DNA of 13,191 nucleotides from Desulfovibrio sp. (lineage in GTDB: Bacteria > Desulfobacterota > Desulfovibrionia > Desulfovibrionales > Desulfovibrionaceae), in contig JAAUYX010000083.1 in the NCBI GenBank assembly GCA_014804905.1, positions 1 through 13,191 on the forward strand. Reading direction: 5' to 3'. Position numbers and translations under genes: made by a program. The notes under the pieces were generated by a model. It searched no databases and was not told where the DNA came from. It saw only the letters and a program-made list of their open reading frames with translations. Positions 1 through 6,553 of this stretch are shown in pieces (the first letter of the stretch is position 1; the number at the start of each line of letters is the position of its first letter).

Positions 1-95
1 CCTTCACGCCCTTTGGCGACACCGCGCGCGTGGCCCAGCAGATCGAGGGCTGGCACAAGGCCGTGGAAGCGGTCATCTGCCAGTATCCCAAGTAG
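1..95 (+). CDS. glpK: C-terminal end of probable glycerol kinase (partial)
   Basis: Only the last 30 codons are present, in the frame starting at base 3 and ending at TAG 93-95. The peptide starts FTPFGDTARV and contains EGWHKAVEAV. This resembles the extreme C-terminus of glycerol kinases, where a conserved F-x-P is followed by a helix and then GW-x-KAV. Glycerol kinase phosphorylates glycerol to glycerol 3-phosphate in the cytoplasm. The call is supported by the gene for the glycerol facilitator lying 111 bp downstream on the same strand, the usual glpK-glpF pairing. The fragment is too short for certainty; another FGGY-family sugar kinase is possible. Confidence 0.65.
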   Translation, partial: FTPFGDTARVAQQIEGWHKAVEAVICQYPK

Positions 96-123
96 GCGGA
101 GGGCCCGCTTCCCGCAACGCGTT

Positions 124-162
124 CCGGCGTGCGGCGGCAGCCCCGTTGCGCCGCCGCGCCGG
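124..162 (+). repeat. GC-rich hairpin between glpK and glpF
   Basis: CCGGC (124-128) and GCGGCGG (131-137) pair with CCGCCGC (151-157) and GCCGG (158-162). This gives a 12-bp stem with a 2-nt bulge and a 13-nt loop. No T-run follows, so it does not look like an intrinsic terminator. It ends 32 nt before the glpF ribosome-binding site. A role in mRNA stability or differential expression within a glpK-glpF transcript is inferred only. Confidence 0.45.
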
Positions 163-206
163 GAAAACACCAGGCACATATCCGACGCGAAAACAAGGAG
201 CGCGCT

Positions 207-950
207 ATGGAAACCAGCCTGTTCGTGAAATGCATCTTCGAGCTGCTCGGCACCTTTGTCATGATCCTCCTCGGCTGCGGCGTGGTGGCCTGCTGTAATC
301 TCCAGGGCTCCAAGGGGCAGGGCGGGGGCTGGGTGGTCATCACCCTCGCGTGGGGTCTCGCGGTCATGTGCGGCGTCCTCATCGCCGGCCCTTATTCCGG
401 GGCGCACCTCAACCCGGCGGTCAGCATCGGCCTCGCCGCGGCGGGAAAGTTCCCCTGGGGCTTCGTGGTGCCCTTCATCATCGCCCAGATGCTCGGGGCC
501 TTTCTCGGGGCCGTGGCCGTCTATGTGTTCTACAAGGACCACTTTGACGCCACCGAGGACAAGCCTACCAAGCTGGCCGTCTTTTCCACCATCCCGGCCA
601 TCCGCAACTACCGGCGCAACCTCGTCTGCGAGGTGCTCGGCACCTTCGTGCTCGTGCTCGTCATCCTCTACATGAGCGAGACCGGCAACACCGCCGAGGT
701 GGGCCTCGGCAGCATCGGCGCCATCCCCGTGGCCTTCCTCGTGGTGGTCATCGGCATGTCGCTCGGCGGGACCACGGGCTACGCCATCAATCCCGCGCGC
801 GACATGGGCCCGCGCCTCGCGCACGCGGCGCTGCCCATCAAGGACAAGGGCAGCAATGACTGGGAATACAGTTGGATTCCCATCGTGGGGCCCATTCTCG
901 GGGCCGTGACCGCGGCCATCGTCTTTGCCGTGGTCAAGAGCGTGATGTAG
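207..950 (+). CDS. glpF: Glycerol uptake facilitator (aquaglyceroporin, MIP family)
   Basis: This 247-residue inner-membrane channel lets glycerol and small neutral solutes diffuse into the cell, where glycerol kinase traps glycerol. Both half-helix NPA motifs are present: AHLNPAVS (NPA at 69-71) and YAINPARDMGP (NPA at 195-197). Arg198 of the selectivity filter is followed by Asp199, the residue typical of glycerol facilitators rather than strict water channels. Trp49 and Gly183 align with E. coli GlpF W48 and G191, while Tyr192 replaces the usual F200. Six hydrophobic spans and two half-helices fit the family, and the length is slightly below the E. coli protein. The start at 207 is chosen because AAGGAG (195-200) lies 6 nt upstream; an open frame back to 129 adds an arginine-rich, unlikely N-terminus. 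It probably shares a transcript with the upstream kinase. Confidence 0.95.
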   Translation: METSLFVKCIFELLGTFVMILLGCGVVACCNLQGSKGQGGGWVVITLAWGLAVMCGVLIAGPYSGAHLNPAVSIGLAAAGKFPWGFVVPFIIAQMLGAFLGAVAVYVFYKDHFDATEDKPTKLAVFSTIPAIRNYRRNLVCEVLGTFVLVLVILYMSETGNTAEVGLGSIGAIPVAFLVVVIGMSLGGTTGYAINPARDMGPRLAHAALPIKDKGSNDWEYSWIPIVGPILGAVTAAIVFAVVKSVM

Positions 951-975
951 GACCGCACAGCTGCAGATTAAAAGG

Positions 976-1011
976 AAAGGCTGTCCACCCTTCGCGGGGT
1001 GGACAGCCTTT
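976..1011. terminator. Bidirectional intrinsic terminator between glpF and gdhA
   Basis: A perfect 15-bp stem joins AAAGGCTGTCCACCC (976-990) to GGGTGGACAGCCTTT (997-1011) around the 6-nt loop TTCGCG. On the plus strand it runs into TTTTCATTT. On the minus strand it runs into TTTCCTTTT. It lies 25 bp after the glpF stop and 47 bp beyond the gdhA stop, so it can end both convergent transcripts. Confidence 0.93.
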
Positions 1012-1058
1012 TCATTTGACGTAAGACTTTTGCGTCAGGGGATAGATGCGGAAAGCCC

Positions 1059-2408
1059 CTAAATCCCTTGGGCGATCATGGCGTCGGCCACCTTGCGGAA
1101 GCCCGCAATGTTGGCGCCCATGACGAGGTTGCCCGGCTCGCCGAATTCCTTGGCGGTGTCGGCGGCGTTCTTGTAGATGTTGTCCATGATGCGGTGCAGC
1201 TTTTCGTCCACCGTGGCGAAGTCCCAGCTCTGCATACTGGCATTCTGGGCCATCTCGAGCTGGCTCGTGGCCACGCCGCCCGCGTTGGCGGCCTTGGCCG
1301 GGCCATAGGCGATGCCCGCCTTCACGAAGGCATGGACCGCATCCAGCGTGGAGGGCATATTGGCGCCTTCGGCCACGCACTTGCAGCCATTCTTGAGCAG
1401 GGTCTCGGCGTCGGCGAGGTTGAGCTCGTTCTGCGTGGCGCAGGGGAAGGCCGCGAAGCAGGGCACCGTCCACACGCCGTTGTGGCCCTTGGGATAGTCG
1501 GCCACGGCCGTGTACTTGGCCGATGGCACGAGCTCCTTGTAGCGGGTGAGGGAGGCGCGCTCCACTTCCTTGACCTGCTGGAGCACATCCACGCGGATGC
1601 CCGAGGGGTCGTAAATCATGCCGCGCGAATCGGACACGGTGACGGGCTTGGCGCCGATCTGCTGGAGCTTCTGGCAGCAGTAGATGGCCACGTTGCCCGC
1701 GCCGGAGACCGCGCATTCCTTGCCTTCCAGCGTTTCGTTGCGCGCCTTGAGCATGGCCTGGGCGAAGTAGACCACGCCGTAGCCCGTGGCTTCGGTGCGC
1801 GCGAGCGAGCCGCCGAAGAGCAGGTTCTTGCCCGTGAGCACGCCCTCGTAGCTCTTGGTGAGGCGCTTGAACTGGCCGAAAAGGAAGCCGATTTCGCGGC
1901 CGCCCACGCCGATGTCGCCCGCGGGCACGTCGATGGTGGCCCCGATGTGGCGGAAGAGCTCGGTCATGAAGGCGTTGCAGAAGCGCATGACTTCCATGTC
2001 CGACTTGCCCTTGGGGTCAAAGTCCGAGCCGCCCTTGGCGCCACCGATGGGAAGGCCGGTGAGCGAATTCTTGAAAATCTGCTCGAAACCGAGGAACTTG
2101 AGGATACCGAGATTGACGCTGGGATGCAGCCTGAGGCCGCCCTTGTAGGGGCCGATGGCCGAATTGTACTGCACGCGGTAGCCGCGGTTGACCTGAATCT
2201 CGCCCTTGTCGTCCACCCAGTCCACCCGGAAGGCGACGATGCGCTCGGGCTCGGTGAGGCGCTCAAGGATGCGGTTTTTCTCGTATTTGTCGTTCTTTTC
2301 CAGAATGGGCGTCAGGCTCTGCAAAACTTCCTGCACGGCCTGAAGGAAGACGGGCTCGCAGCTGTAGCGTTCCTTCAGGTTGTCCATCACGCGCTGCACA
2401 TAGCTCAT
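1059..2408 (-). CDS. gdhA: NADP-type glutamate dehydrogenase
   Basis: The 449-residue enzyme reductively aminates 2-oxoglutarate to glutamate with ammonia and NAD(P)H in the cytoplasm. Length and motifs match the small hexameric GdhA class (E. coli GdhA is about 447 residues). The substrate domain has GPYKGGLRLHPSVN (K89), the K113 region, GLPIGGAKGGSDFDPKGKSD with catalytic K125, and VPAGDIGVGG with D165. The Rossmann motif is SGAGNVA (235-241). The second strand ends VSDSRG, with Ser and Arg rather than an acidic residue, which favours NADP(H); this is inferred. ATG at 2408 is preferred because AAAGGAG lies 8 nt upstream; an ATG at 2441 would add 11 residues unlike the family. It is the third gene on the minus strand after rfbD and the DUF3179 gene, but a 120-bp gap allows its own promoter. 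Confidence 0.96.
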   Translation of the reverse strand: MSYVQRVMDNLKERYSCEPVFLQAVQEVLQSLTPILEKNDKYEKNRILERLTEPERIVAFRVDWVDDKGEIQVNRGYRVQYNSAIGPYKGGLRLHPSVNLGILKFLGFEQIFKNSLTGLPIGGAKGGSDFDPKGKSDMEVMRFCNAFMTELFRHIGATIDVPAGDIGVGGREIGFLFGQFKRLTKSYEGVLTGKNLLFGGSLARTEATGYGVVYFAQAMLKARNETLEGKECAVSGAGNVAIYCCQKLQQIGAKPVTVSDSRGMIYDPSGIRVDVLQQVKEVERASLTRYKELVPSAKYTAVADYPKGHNGVWTVPCFAAFPCATQNELNLADAETLLKNGCKCVAEGANMPSTLDAVHAFVKAGIAYGPAKAANAGGVATSQLEMAQNASMQSWDFATVDEKLHRIMDNIYKNAADTAKEFGEPGNLVMGANIAGFRKVADAMIAQGI

Positions 2409-2464
2409 TGGGTCAGCTCCTTTGCTCGGGCGTCTTGGCACCCCGGTTCACGAATCCGGAAAAT

Positions 2465-2493
2465 TTCTTAGCCGCAAAGCGCCGCGCTGGCAA
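2465..2493 (-). promoter_or_regulatory. Candidate promoter upstream of gdhA
   Basis: On the minus strand TTGCCA (2488-2493, five of six matches to the sigma70 -35) is followed after 17 bp by TAAGAA (2465-2470, three of six matches to the -10). It lies in the 120-bp gap between the DUF3179 stop and gdhA. The -10 is weak, so this is tentative. I see no convincing terminator in the same gap. Confidence 0.25.
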
Positions 2494-2528
2494 GCGGGCG
2501 CAAGGGACTTGCGGGACCCGCGGCACCC

Positions 2529-3752
2529 TCAGAGGGCCGGCTCCCAGCGGGGGGCGCCGGGGAGGGCGTGCTCGCCCTCGCCGCCCCTGGGCAATTCCGG
2601 GGTGTCGCCCACGCCCGGCGCGTCGGTGGAGAGCAGGTGCGCCGGCACCTCGCCGGGGCCGGGGATGACCAGGGTCTCGGGGTTGAGGCTGTACCACGCG
2701 AACCACATGGAATAGACCCCGAAAAATTCCTTCATGGCGGCCCCGCGCATATTGCCGTCCGTGGCCTTGCCCGTGGCCGTGTCCCAGGTGCTTTTGGTAT
2801 TGATGTCCATGAGGCGGCCGTCCTGCATGACGAACAGGAAGGGCTCGGCCCAGACCTGGCGGCTGTAGATGCGCACCACATCCAGCCGTTTGTCATGGAC
2901 GGCCAAAAGCGGCGCGGGCCCGAGGAAAAAATTCACCGCGCCCTTTTTTTTCACATAGGCGATGTCGACCGCGAGGAGAAAGTGGTCGTATTCCAGGCAG
3001 AGCATGGGCGCCTTGCGGTGGAAGCGGCGGTCCAGCCAGCGGGGCTGGTAGGCCAGGGTGTCGTTGTCGTAATAGGTGTCTTTTTTCAGGTAGCTGCCAT
3101 AGGGGTCGCGCCCGTAGGGCCGGCGGCCGCGCGGCTTGGCGAGCACCCGCGCCTCCGGAAAGACGCTGCTCGCCGCGCCCCAGGTGGTCCAGAACACGGG
3201 TACGGTGGGCATTCCGCGACCGAGCAGGGGCCCCTCGAAGGCCATGCCCATTTCCTGCAGCCAGAGGCTGCCGGAATTGCGGTCCGTGAGCACGCTGTTG
3301 CCGTCATAGAGAAAGCCGGCCGTGCCGCCGGTGCCGCTGTGGCTTTCCACGTCAAAGATGAGGTTCAGCCCCTGCATGGAGGCGTCATAGGCCATGAGCG
3401 TGCCCGTGATGGGGCAATAGGTGATGGCATAGGCGTGGTCGTCGATAAGCTCGTTGACCACCTGGTGCCACACCATGTAGCGCTGCGGATAGATGCGGGG
3501 GCCGCCCGGCAGCATGACCACGAAGGCGGGCTCGTTGCGCGTCATCTTGAGGTCGGCCTCGCCGATGGAATCATAGCGCGGCCGGTAGAGCGCGGTGATG
3601 GTGCCCGGCATGGGCACGTCGACGAGATAGCGGGTGATGTCGGCGAGCTGCTCCAGATTCTGCGGGCGCGCCTCGGGGCTGCCCCGGCCCAGCAGGAACA
3701 GCGCCGCCAGCAGGGTGAGCAGAATGGCCGCGTACAGGGGCGCGCGCCGCAT
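2529..3752 (-). CDS. DUF3179 domain protein with N-terminal signal or anchor
   Basis: The 407-residue product starts MRRAPLYAAI followed by a leucine-rich hydrophobic stretch (about 7-22). This indicates an exported or membrane-anchored protein. The body carries DUF3179 hallmarks: a YPQRYMVWHQVVNE stretch (88-101), then TYCPITGTLMAYD (111-123). The family's YD-x-x-S-x-L-x-x-R-x-S-x-SLW pattern follows (149-164), then TTWGAASSVFPEARVL (189-204) and a tyrosine-rich DPYGSY segment (216-221). The family has no firmly known function. The conserved Cys113 within YCP recalls a thiol or metal site, but that is inference. The ATG at 3752 overlaps the rfbD TGA as TGATG, so the two are probably translationally coupled. 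The reading frame stays open further upstream through rfbD only because of high GC. The tail after about residue 375 is proline- and glycine-rich and may be lineage-specific. Confidence 0.85.
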   Translation of the reverse strand: MRRAPLYAAILLTLLAALFLLGRGSPEARPQNLEQLADITRYLVDVPMPGTITALYRPRYDSIGEADLKMTRNEPAFVVMLPGGPRIYPQRYMVWHQVVNELIDDHAYAITYCPITGTLMAYDASMQGLNLIFDVESHSGTGGTAGFLYDGNSVLTDRNSGSLWLQEMGMAFEGPLLGRGMPTVPVFWTTWGAASSVFPEARVLAKPRGRRPYGRDPYGSYLKKDTYYDNDTLAYQPRWLDRRFHRKAPMLCLEYDHFLLAVDIAYVKKKGAVNFFLGPAPLLAVHDKRLDVVRIYSRQVWAEPFLFVMQDGRLMDINTKSTWDTATGKATDGNMRGAAMKEFFGVYSMWFAWYSLNPETLVIPGPGEVPAHLLSTDAPGVGDTPELPRGGEGEHALPGAPRWEPAL

Positions 3753-4633
3753 CAGTGGCCCCGCCCGGCTTCGGCGGCGGTATATTCCCGGAACAGGTAT
3801 TCCCGGAGCGCCTGCGGCCAGGGCCGGGGCTTTTCGCCCAGAAATTCCGCGAGTTTGCTGTTGTCCAGCGCGGAATTGGCGGGCCGCTCGGCCGCCTGCG
3901 GCCACTCGGAGCCGGGAATGGGCTCCACCCGGCAGGGCCCGGAGGTGAGGGCTATGGCTTCGCTCGCGAGCTCGCACCAGCTCGCCACGCCGCTGTTCAC
4001 CGCGTTCCAGATGCCCGTGGCCCTGGCCCGTGCCAGTTTTTCGGCCCACTGGGCCAGGTCCAGCGTATAGGTGGGCGAGCCGATCTGGTCATGGACCACG
4101 CTCACGGCGTCCCGCTTGCGGCAGGCATTGAGGATGACATCCACGAAGTTGGAGCGCCCCGGCCCGAAAAGCCAGGCTGTGCGCAGGATGCAGCTCCGCT
4201 CCGGGAGGGCGCGGAGCACCGCCTCCTCCCCGGCGAGCTTGGTGCGGCCGTAGACGCTCACGGGATGCGGGGTGTCGGTCTCGCGCCAGGGCCCGTCGTG
4301 CGGCCCGGAAAAGACAAAATCCGTGCTGAAGTGGACGAGATGCCCGTGCCCCAGTGAGGCCAGCGTGCGGGCCAGCGCGTCCGGCAGGGTGCGGTTGGCG
4401 AGCAGGGCCTCCTCCGGGTGCTCCTCGGCGGCGTCCACGCGCGTCCAGCCGAGGGCGTTGAACACCACGTCTGCCCCGGCGTCCTCAAGCAGGCCGCGCA
4501 CAAAGTGCATGTCATGCAGGTCGCCATCCGTGCGGCTGAAGATGCGCGTTTCCCAGCCGGAGTCCGCCAGGGTCCGCGCGAGCGCCTGTCCCACAAGGCC
4601 GGTGGCTCCCCCGAGAACCAATGCTTTCGCCAT
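3752..4633 (-). CDS. rfbD: dTDP-4-dehydrorhamnose reductase family protein (extended SDR)
   Basis: The 293-residue protein belongs to the extended short-chain dehydrogenase group that includes RfbD/RmlD, which reduces dTDP-4-dehydro-L-rhamnose to dTDP-L-rhamnose with NAD(P)H. Visible motifs are the N-terminal GGATGLVG dinucleotide-binding loop (8-15), NALGWTRVDAAE (59-70), and STDFVF (103-108). The catalytic YGRTK has Tyr128 and Lys132. RTAWLFG (151-157) and GSPTYT (185-190) are typical of RmlD. Length fits the family. The ATG at 4633 has an excellent AGGAGGT (4639-4645) five nt upstream. No rfbA, rfbB or rfbC lies nearby, so the sugar may be a rhamnose derivative made with enzymes encoded elsewhere, or the true substrate may differ. 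It heads the rfbD-DUF3179(-gdhA) unit. Confidence 0.85.
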   Translation of the reverse strand: MAKALVLGGATGLVGQALARTLADSGWETRIFSRTDGDLHDMHFVRGLLEDAGADVVFNALGWTRVDAAEEHPEEALLANRTLPDALARTLASLGHGHLVHFSTDFVFSGPHDGPWRETDTPHPVSVYGRTKLAGEEAVLRALPERSCILRTAWLFGPGRSNFVDVILNACRKRDAVSVVHDQIGSPTYTLDLAQWAEKLARARATGIWNAVNSGVASWCELASEAIALTSGPCRVEPIPGSEWPQAAERPANSALDNSKLAEFLGEKPRPWPQALREYLFREYTAAEAGRGH

Positions 4634-4682
4634 ACCGGACCTCCTGCCTTCGCATGGCGGCGTTGCTCACGCCATAGCTGTC

Positions 4683-4701
4683 TGGCGCGACTCTAGCGCC
4701 A
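4683..4701. promoter_or_regulatory. Inverted repeat enclosing the rfbD -10 box, possible operator
   Basis: TGGCGC (4683-4688) and GCGCCA (4696-4701) form perfect 6-bp arms around a 7-bp centre that contains the proposed -10 hexamer (4690-4695). A dimeric repressor bound here would block RNA polymerase. The regulator is unknown. No T-run follows on either strand, so a terminator is unlikely. Confidence 0.4.
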
Positions 4702-4718
4702 AGAAAAAACACGGTCAA
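4690..4718 (-). promoter_or_regulatory. Probable sigma70-type promoter of rfbD
   Basis: On the minus strand TTGACC (4713-4718, five of six) is separated by exactly 17 bp from TAGAGT (4690-4695, four of six). The spacer contains a T-run. Transcription would start near 4683, leaving a leader of about 50 nt before the strong rfbD ribosome-binding site. Confidence 0.6.
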
Positions 4719-4742
4719 CAGCCTGCCCCGGCCAGCTCCGTC

Positions 4743-4786
4743 CTTGCCCGGGCGCGGCGGCCCGCGTCTTGCGGCCCGCGGGCAAG
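4743..4786 (+). repeat. Hairpin-forming repeat in the cbiK leader
   Basis: CTTGCCCG (4743-4750) is complementary to CGGGCAAG (4779-4786). Between them the 10-mer GCGGCCCGCG occurs twice (4757-4766 and 4771-4780), 14 bp apart, and can pair in alternative ways. The structure ends 19 nt before the cbiK ATG. It is far too small to be a cobalamin riboswitch, and no B12-box was recognised. The rest of the 172-bp rfbD-cbiK gap shows no convincing plus-strand promoter. Confidence 0.4.
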
Positions 4787-4805
4787 TGACGTACAAAGAA
4801 ACGGC

Positions 4806-5591
4806 ATGAGAAGGGCGATTCTTCTGGTGGCCTTCGGCGCGGCCACACAGCAGGGGCGGCAGGCCCTGCACGCTTTTGACGGCATGGTGCGCGCCCGTTT
4901 TGCAGGCTGGTCCGTGCGCTGGGCCTTTACCTCGCCCCTGTTGCGGGAACGGCTCGCCCGCGCGCGCCAGAAAAGCGATTCCGTGCGCAAGGCGCTCGGG
5001 CGGCTCCATTTCGAGCGCTACGGCACGGTGGTGCTCCAGCCCCTGCAAACCATTGCGGGCGCGGAACATGAGGAGGTCTGCGCGGCCGCGGACGAAGCGG
5101 CGCGGACCCTGGGCATGTGCTGCCGCGTGGGCGCGCCGCTCCTCGCCACGGCGCAGGATGTGGAGGAGGCCGCGCGGGCGCTGGCCGGGCATCTTCCCGC
5201 CGGGCGTCTGCCCTCTGAGGACGTGGTGCTCATGGGGCACGGGGCGCGCCATGCGGGGGGGGCCCGTTACGCGGATTTGGCCGGGGCCCTGCAAAGGCTC
5301 GACCCGCGCCTCCACGTGGGCACCATGGGCGACGCCCTGGCGCTGGAATCCATCCTGCCCCGACTTACGTCCGCGCGGGTGTGGCTCATGCCCCTGCTTT
5401 CCGTGGTGGGGCAGCACGCCCTGCGCGACATGGCCGGGGAGGGCGCCCTGTCCTGGCGCTCCCGCATCGAGAGTCATGACCGGGAGTGCCTGCCCGTGCT
5501 CAGGGGCCTTGCGGAATATCCGGGCGTAGCCGAAATCTGGCTGCGCCATCTTGAGAGGGCCGCGGCGGAGACCGGGGCCGGTAACCCGTGA
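4806..5591 (+). CDS. cbiK: Sirohydrochlorin cobaltochelatase, CbiK type, cytoplasmic
   Basis: The 261-residue protein belongs to the CbiK class II chelatases, which insert Co2+ (or Fe2+) into sirohydrochlorin for cobalamin, sirohaem or the alternative haem route. It starts MRRAILLVAFG, then shows AFTSPLLRERL (40-50), a SV-x-KAL-x-x-L helix (59-67) and VVLQPLQTIAGAEHEE (75-90). MGHGARH (143-149) and VVGQHALRDMAGE (200-212) carry His145 and His204, matching the metal-site histidines of Salmonella CbiK (H145, H207). There is no signal peptide, so it resembles the cytoplasmic rather than periplasmic Desulfovibrio CbiK. Oddly, the usual GTVEG glutamate motif reads GTMGD (172-176), and the usual GDH before the second histidine reads GQH. 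Only a weak ribosome-binding site precedes ATG 4806, but the N-terminus fits the family. The stop overlaps the region where the next gene may start. Confidence 0.87.
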   Translation: MRRAILLVAFGAATQQGRQALHAFDGMVRARFAGWSVRWAFTSPLLRERLARARQKSDSVRKALGRLHFERYGTVVLQPLQTIAGAEHEEVCAAADEAARTLGMCCRVGAPLLATAQDVEEAARALAGHLPAGRLPSEDVVLMGHGARHAGGARYADLAGALQRLDPRLHVGTMGDALALESILPRLTSARVWLMPLLSVVGQHALRDMAGEGALSWRSRIESHDRECLPVLRGLAEYPGVAEIWLRHLERAAAETGAGNP

Positions 5592-5617
5592 TGAACCATT
5601 CAGCAACGAGGTGGAAG

Positions 5618-6469
5618 ATGCTCGGGAAATGTGTGCCTGTACTTGTGATGATGCTCCTGCTTTTCGGCTGCGCCGCCGGGGGAAATGGCGGCGCCGGTGA
5701 GGCGGCGCCCGCCGCCCCCGAGCAGGCGGCCCTTTCCGGCGCGCCGGGCGTGGGGGCCAATGCCTTCAATCCCTACATGCAGGCGAAGCTCCCCAACACG
5801 CGCGAATTCACGAGCGAGGGGCAGCAGATGCTCGGGGCCATGGGCGGCGGCCAGCCCACCATCGAGGGCGAGGCGGCCCACCGCAAAAACTGGCGCGAAG
5901 AAATCTATCCCGTGGTGTTCGGCGACCGCACGGCCCCGCACGAAATCCTCGTGCTGCTCAATTTTGCCAACCCCAGGAGCGCCGAGGTCTGGAAGGCCGT
6001 GACCGCGGCGAGCCGCTCGCTTTCGCCCAAAGAATGCAAGATAGCCGTTTTCGCCAACAGCACGGAAAATTACGGCACGGACCTCATGGGCCTCGCCATC
6101 TGGATCGCCCATTCCCGGCCCGGCCAGGCCATGCCCTATCTCACCTACGCGCTCGACCGCTGGAACGAGGTCAAGGCCGCCCAGCGCCGCGCGGGCACGG
6201 TCAAGACCTTCAAGAACGAATATGACGCCACGGCCACGGCCGCGGATTATCCCATCCACTACGCCTATCTTTCGCGGCTGAAGCCCCCGGTCCCGGCGGC
6301 CGACGAGCTCACTGTGGCGAAATATTGCTACAATGCGGGCAATGTGAACCTGTACCAGACGACGCAGCTCTGCCAGTATTACGGCGTGCGCGAGCTCCCG
6401 GCCGTCATCGTGGACGGCAAGGTGCTCGGCAAGGTTTCCGCCGACGCCATCCTCAAGGCGCTGAAATAG
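5618..6469 (+). CDS. Lipoprotein with DsbA/thioredoxin-like fold lacking the CXXC
   Basis: From ATG 5618 the product has 283 residues. A short basic start (MLGKC) and hydrophobic core end in the lipobox LFGC, so Cys18 is the likely lipidation site. An Ala/Gly/Pro-rich linker follows (19-50). Residues about 98-283 look like a DsbA-type domain: FGDRTAP (101-107), a strand LVLLNFA, and then NPRS (118-121) where the catalytic CPXC should lie. A helical insertion follows, then GVRELPAVIVDGKVLG (256-271) with the cis-proline (P261) and the usual C-terminal strand and helix. Cys140, Cys237 and Cys252 remain but form no CXXC, so an oxidoreductase role is doubtful; a binding or scaffold role in the envelope is inferred. 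GAGGTGG (5608-5614) supports this start, though ATG 5591, overlapping the cbiK stop as TGATG, would add nine residues. It is probably co-transcribed with cbiK. Confidence 0.75.
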   Translation: MLGKCVPVLVMMLLLFGCAAGGNGGAGEAAPAAPEQAALSGAPGVGANAFNPYMQAKLPNTREFTSEGQQMLGAMGGGQPTIEGEAAHRKNWREEIYPVVFGDRTAPHEILVLLNFANPRSAEVWKAVTAASRSLSPKECKIAVFANSTENYGTDLMGLAIWIAHSRPGQAMPYLTYALDRWNEVKAAQRRAGTVKTFKNEYDATATAADYPIHYAYLSRLKPPVPAADELTVAKYCYNAGNVNLYQTTQLCQYYGVRELPAVIVDGKVLGKVSADAILKALK

Positions 6470-6491
6470 GTTTTCCCGGCGATTCCGCCAA

Positions 6492-6529
6492 AAAACGGGC
6501 GCTCCGGCTGGTGCCGGGGCGCCCGTTTT
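6492..6529. terminator. Bidirectional intrinsic terminator between the lipoprotein gene and mqnA
   Basis: AAAACGGGCGC (6492-6502) pairs with GCGCCCGTTTT (6519-6529). The stem continues through a T-G wobble into CCGGC/GCCGG around a TGGT loop. On the plus strand the stem itself ends in TTTT. On the minus strand it reads into a run of six T (A-run 6490-6495). It lies 22 bp after the lipoprotein stop and 24 bp past the mqnA stop and can serve both. Confidence 0.9.
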
Positions 6530-6553
6530 GCGTGGACGGGAGGTTGCGGCCGC

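Noticed and set aside
129..206. Upstream extension of glpF
   Set aside because: The extra 26 residues are Arg-rich and unlike MIP proteins, and the AAGGAG at 195-200 clearly sets the start at 207.
1068..2471. 467-codon open frame on the plus strand antisense to gdhA
   Set aside because: It mirrors gdhA, is rich in His, Ala, Gly and Glu as expected from antisense high-GC codons, shows no family motifs and crosses the gdhA start. The gdhA reading is unmistakable.
2500..2521. Small inverted repeats GCAAG-GGA-CTTGC and GCGGG-A-CCCGC considered as a terminator after the DUF3179 gene
   Set aside because: Stems of five base pairs with loops of one to three bases and no T-run are too weak for an intrinsic terminator.
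2568..4070. 500-codon open frame antisense to the DUF3179 gene and part of rfbD
   Set aside because: A GC-driven shadow without recognisable domains, covering two well-supported genes on the other strand.
4743..4805. Cobalamin riboswitch upstream of cbiK
   Set aside because: The leader is far shorter than a cobalamin riboswitch and I see no B12-box-like segment.
4512..5606. 364-codon open frame antisense to cbiK and crossing the rfbD promoter region
   Set aside because: No ribosome-binding site or recognised motif, and it overlaps two genes and their control region. The CbiK frame has family motifs.
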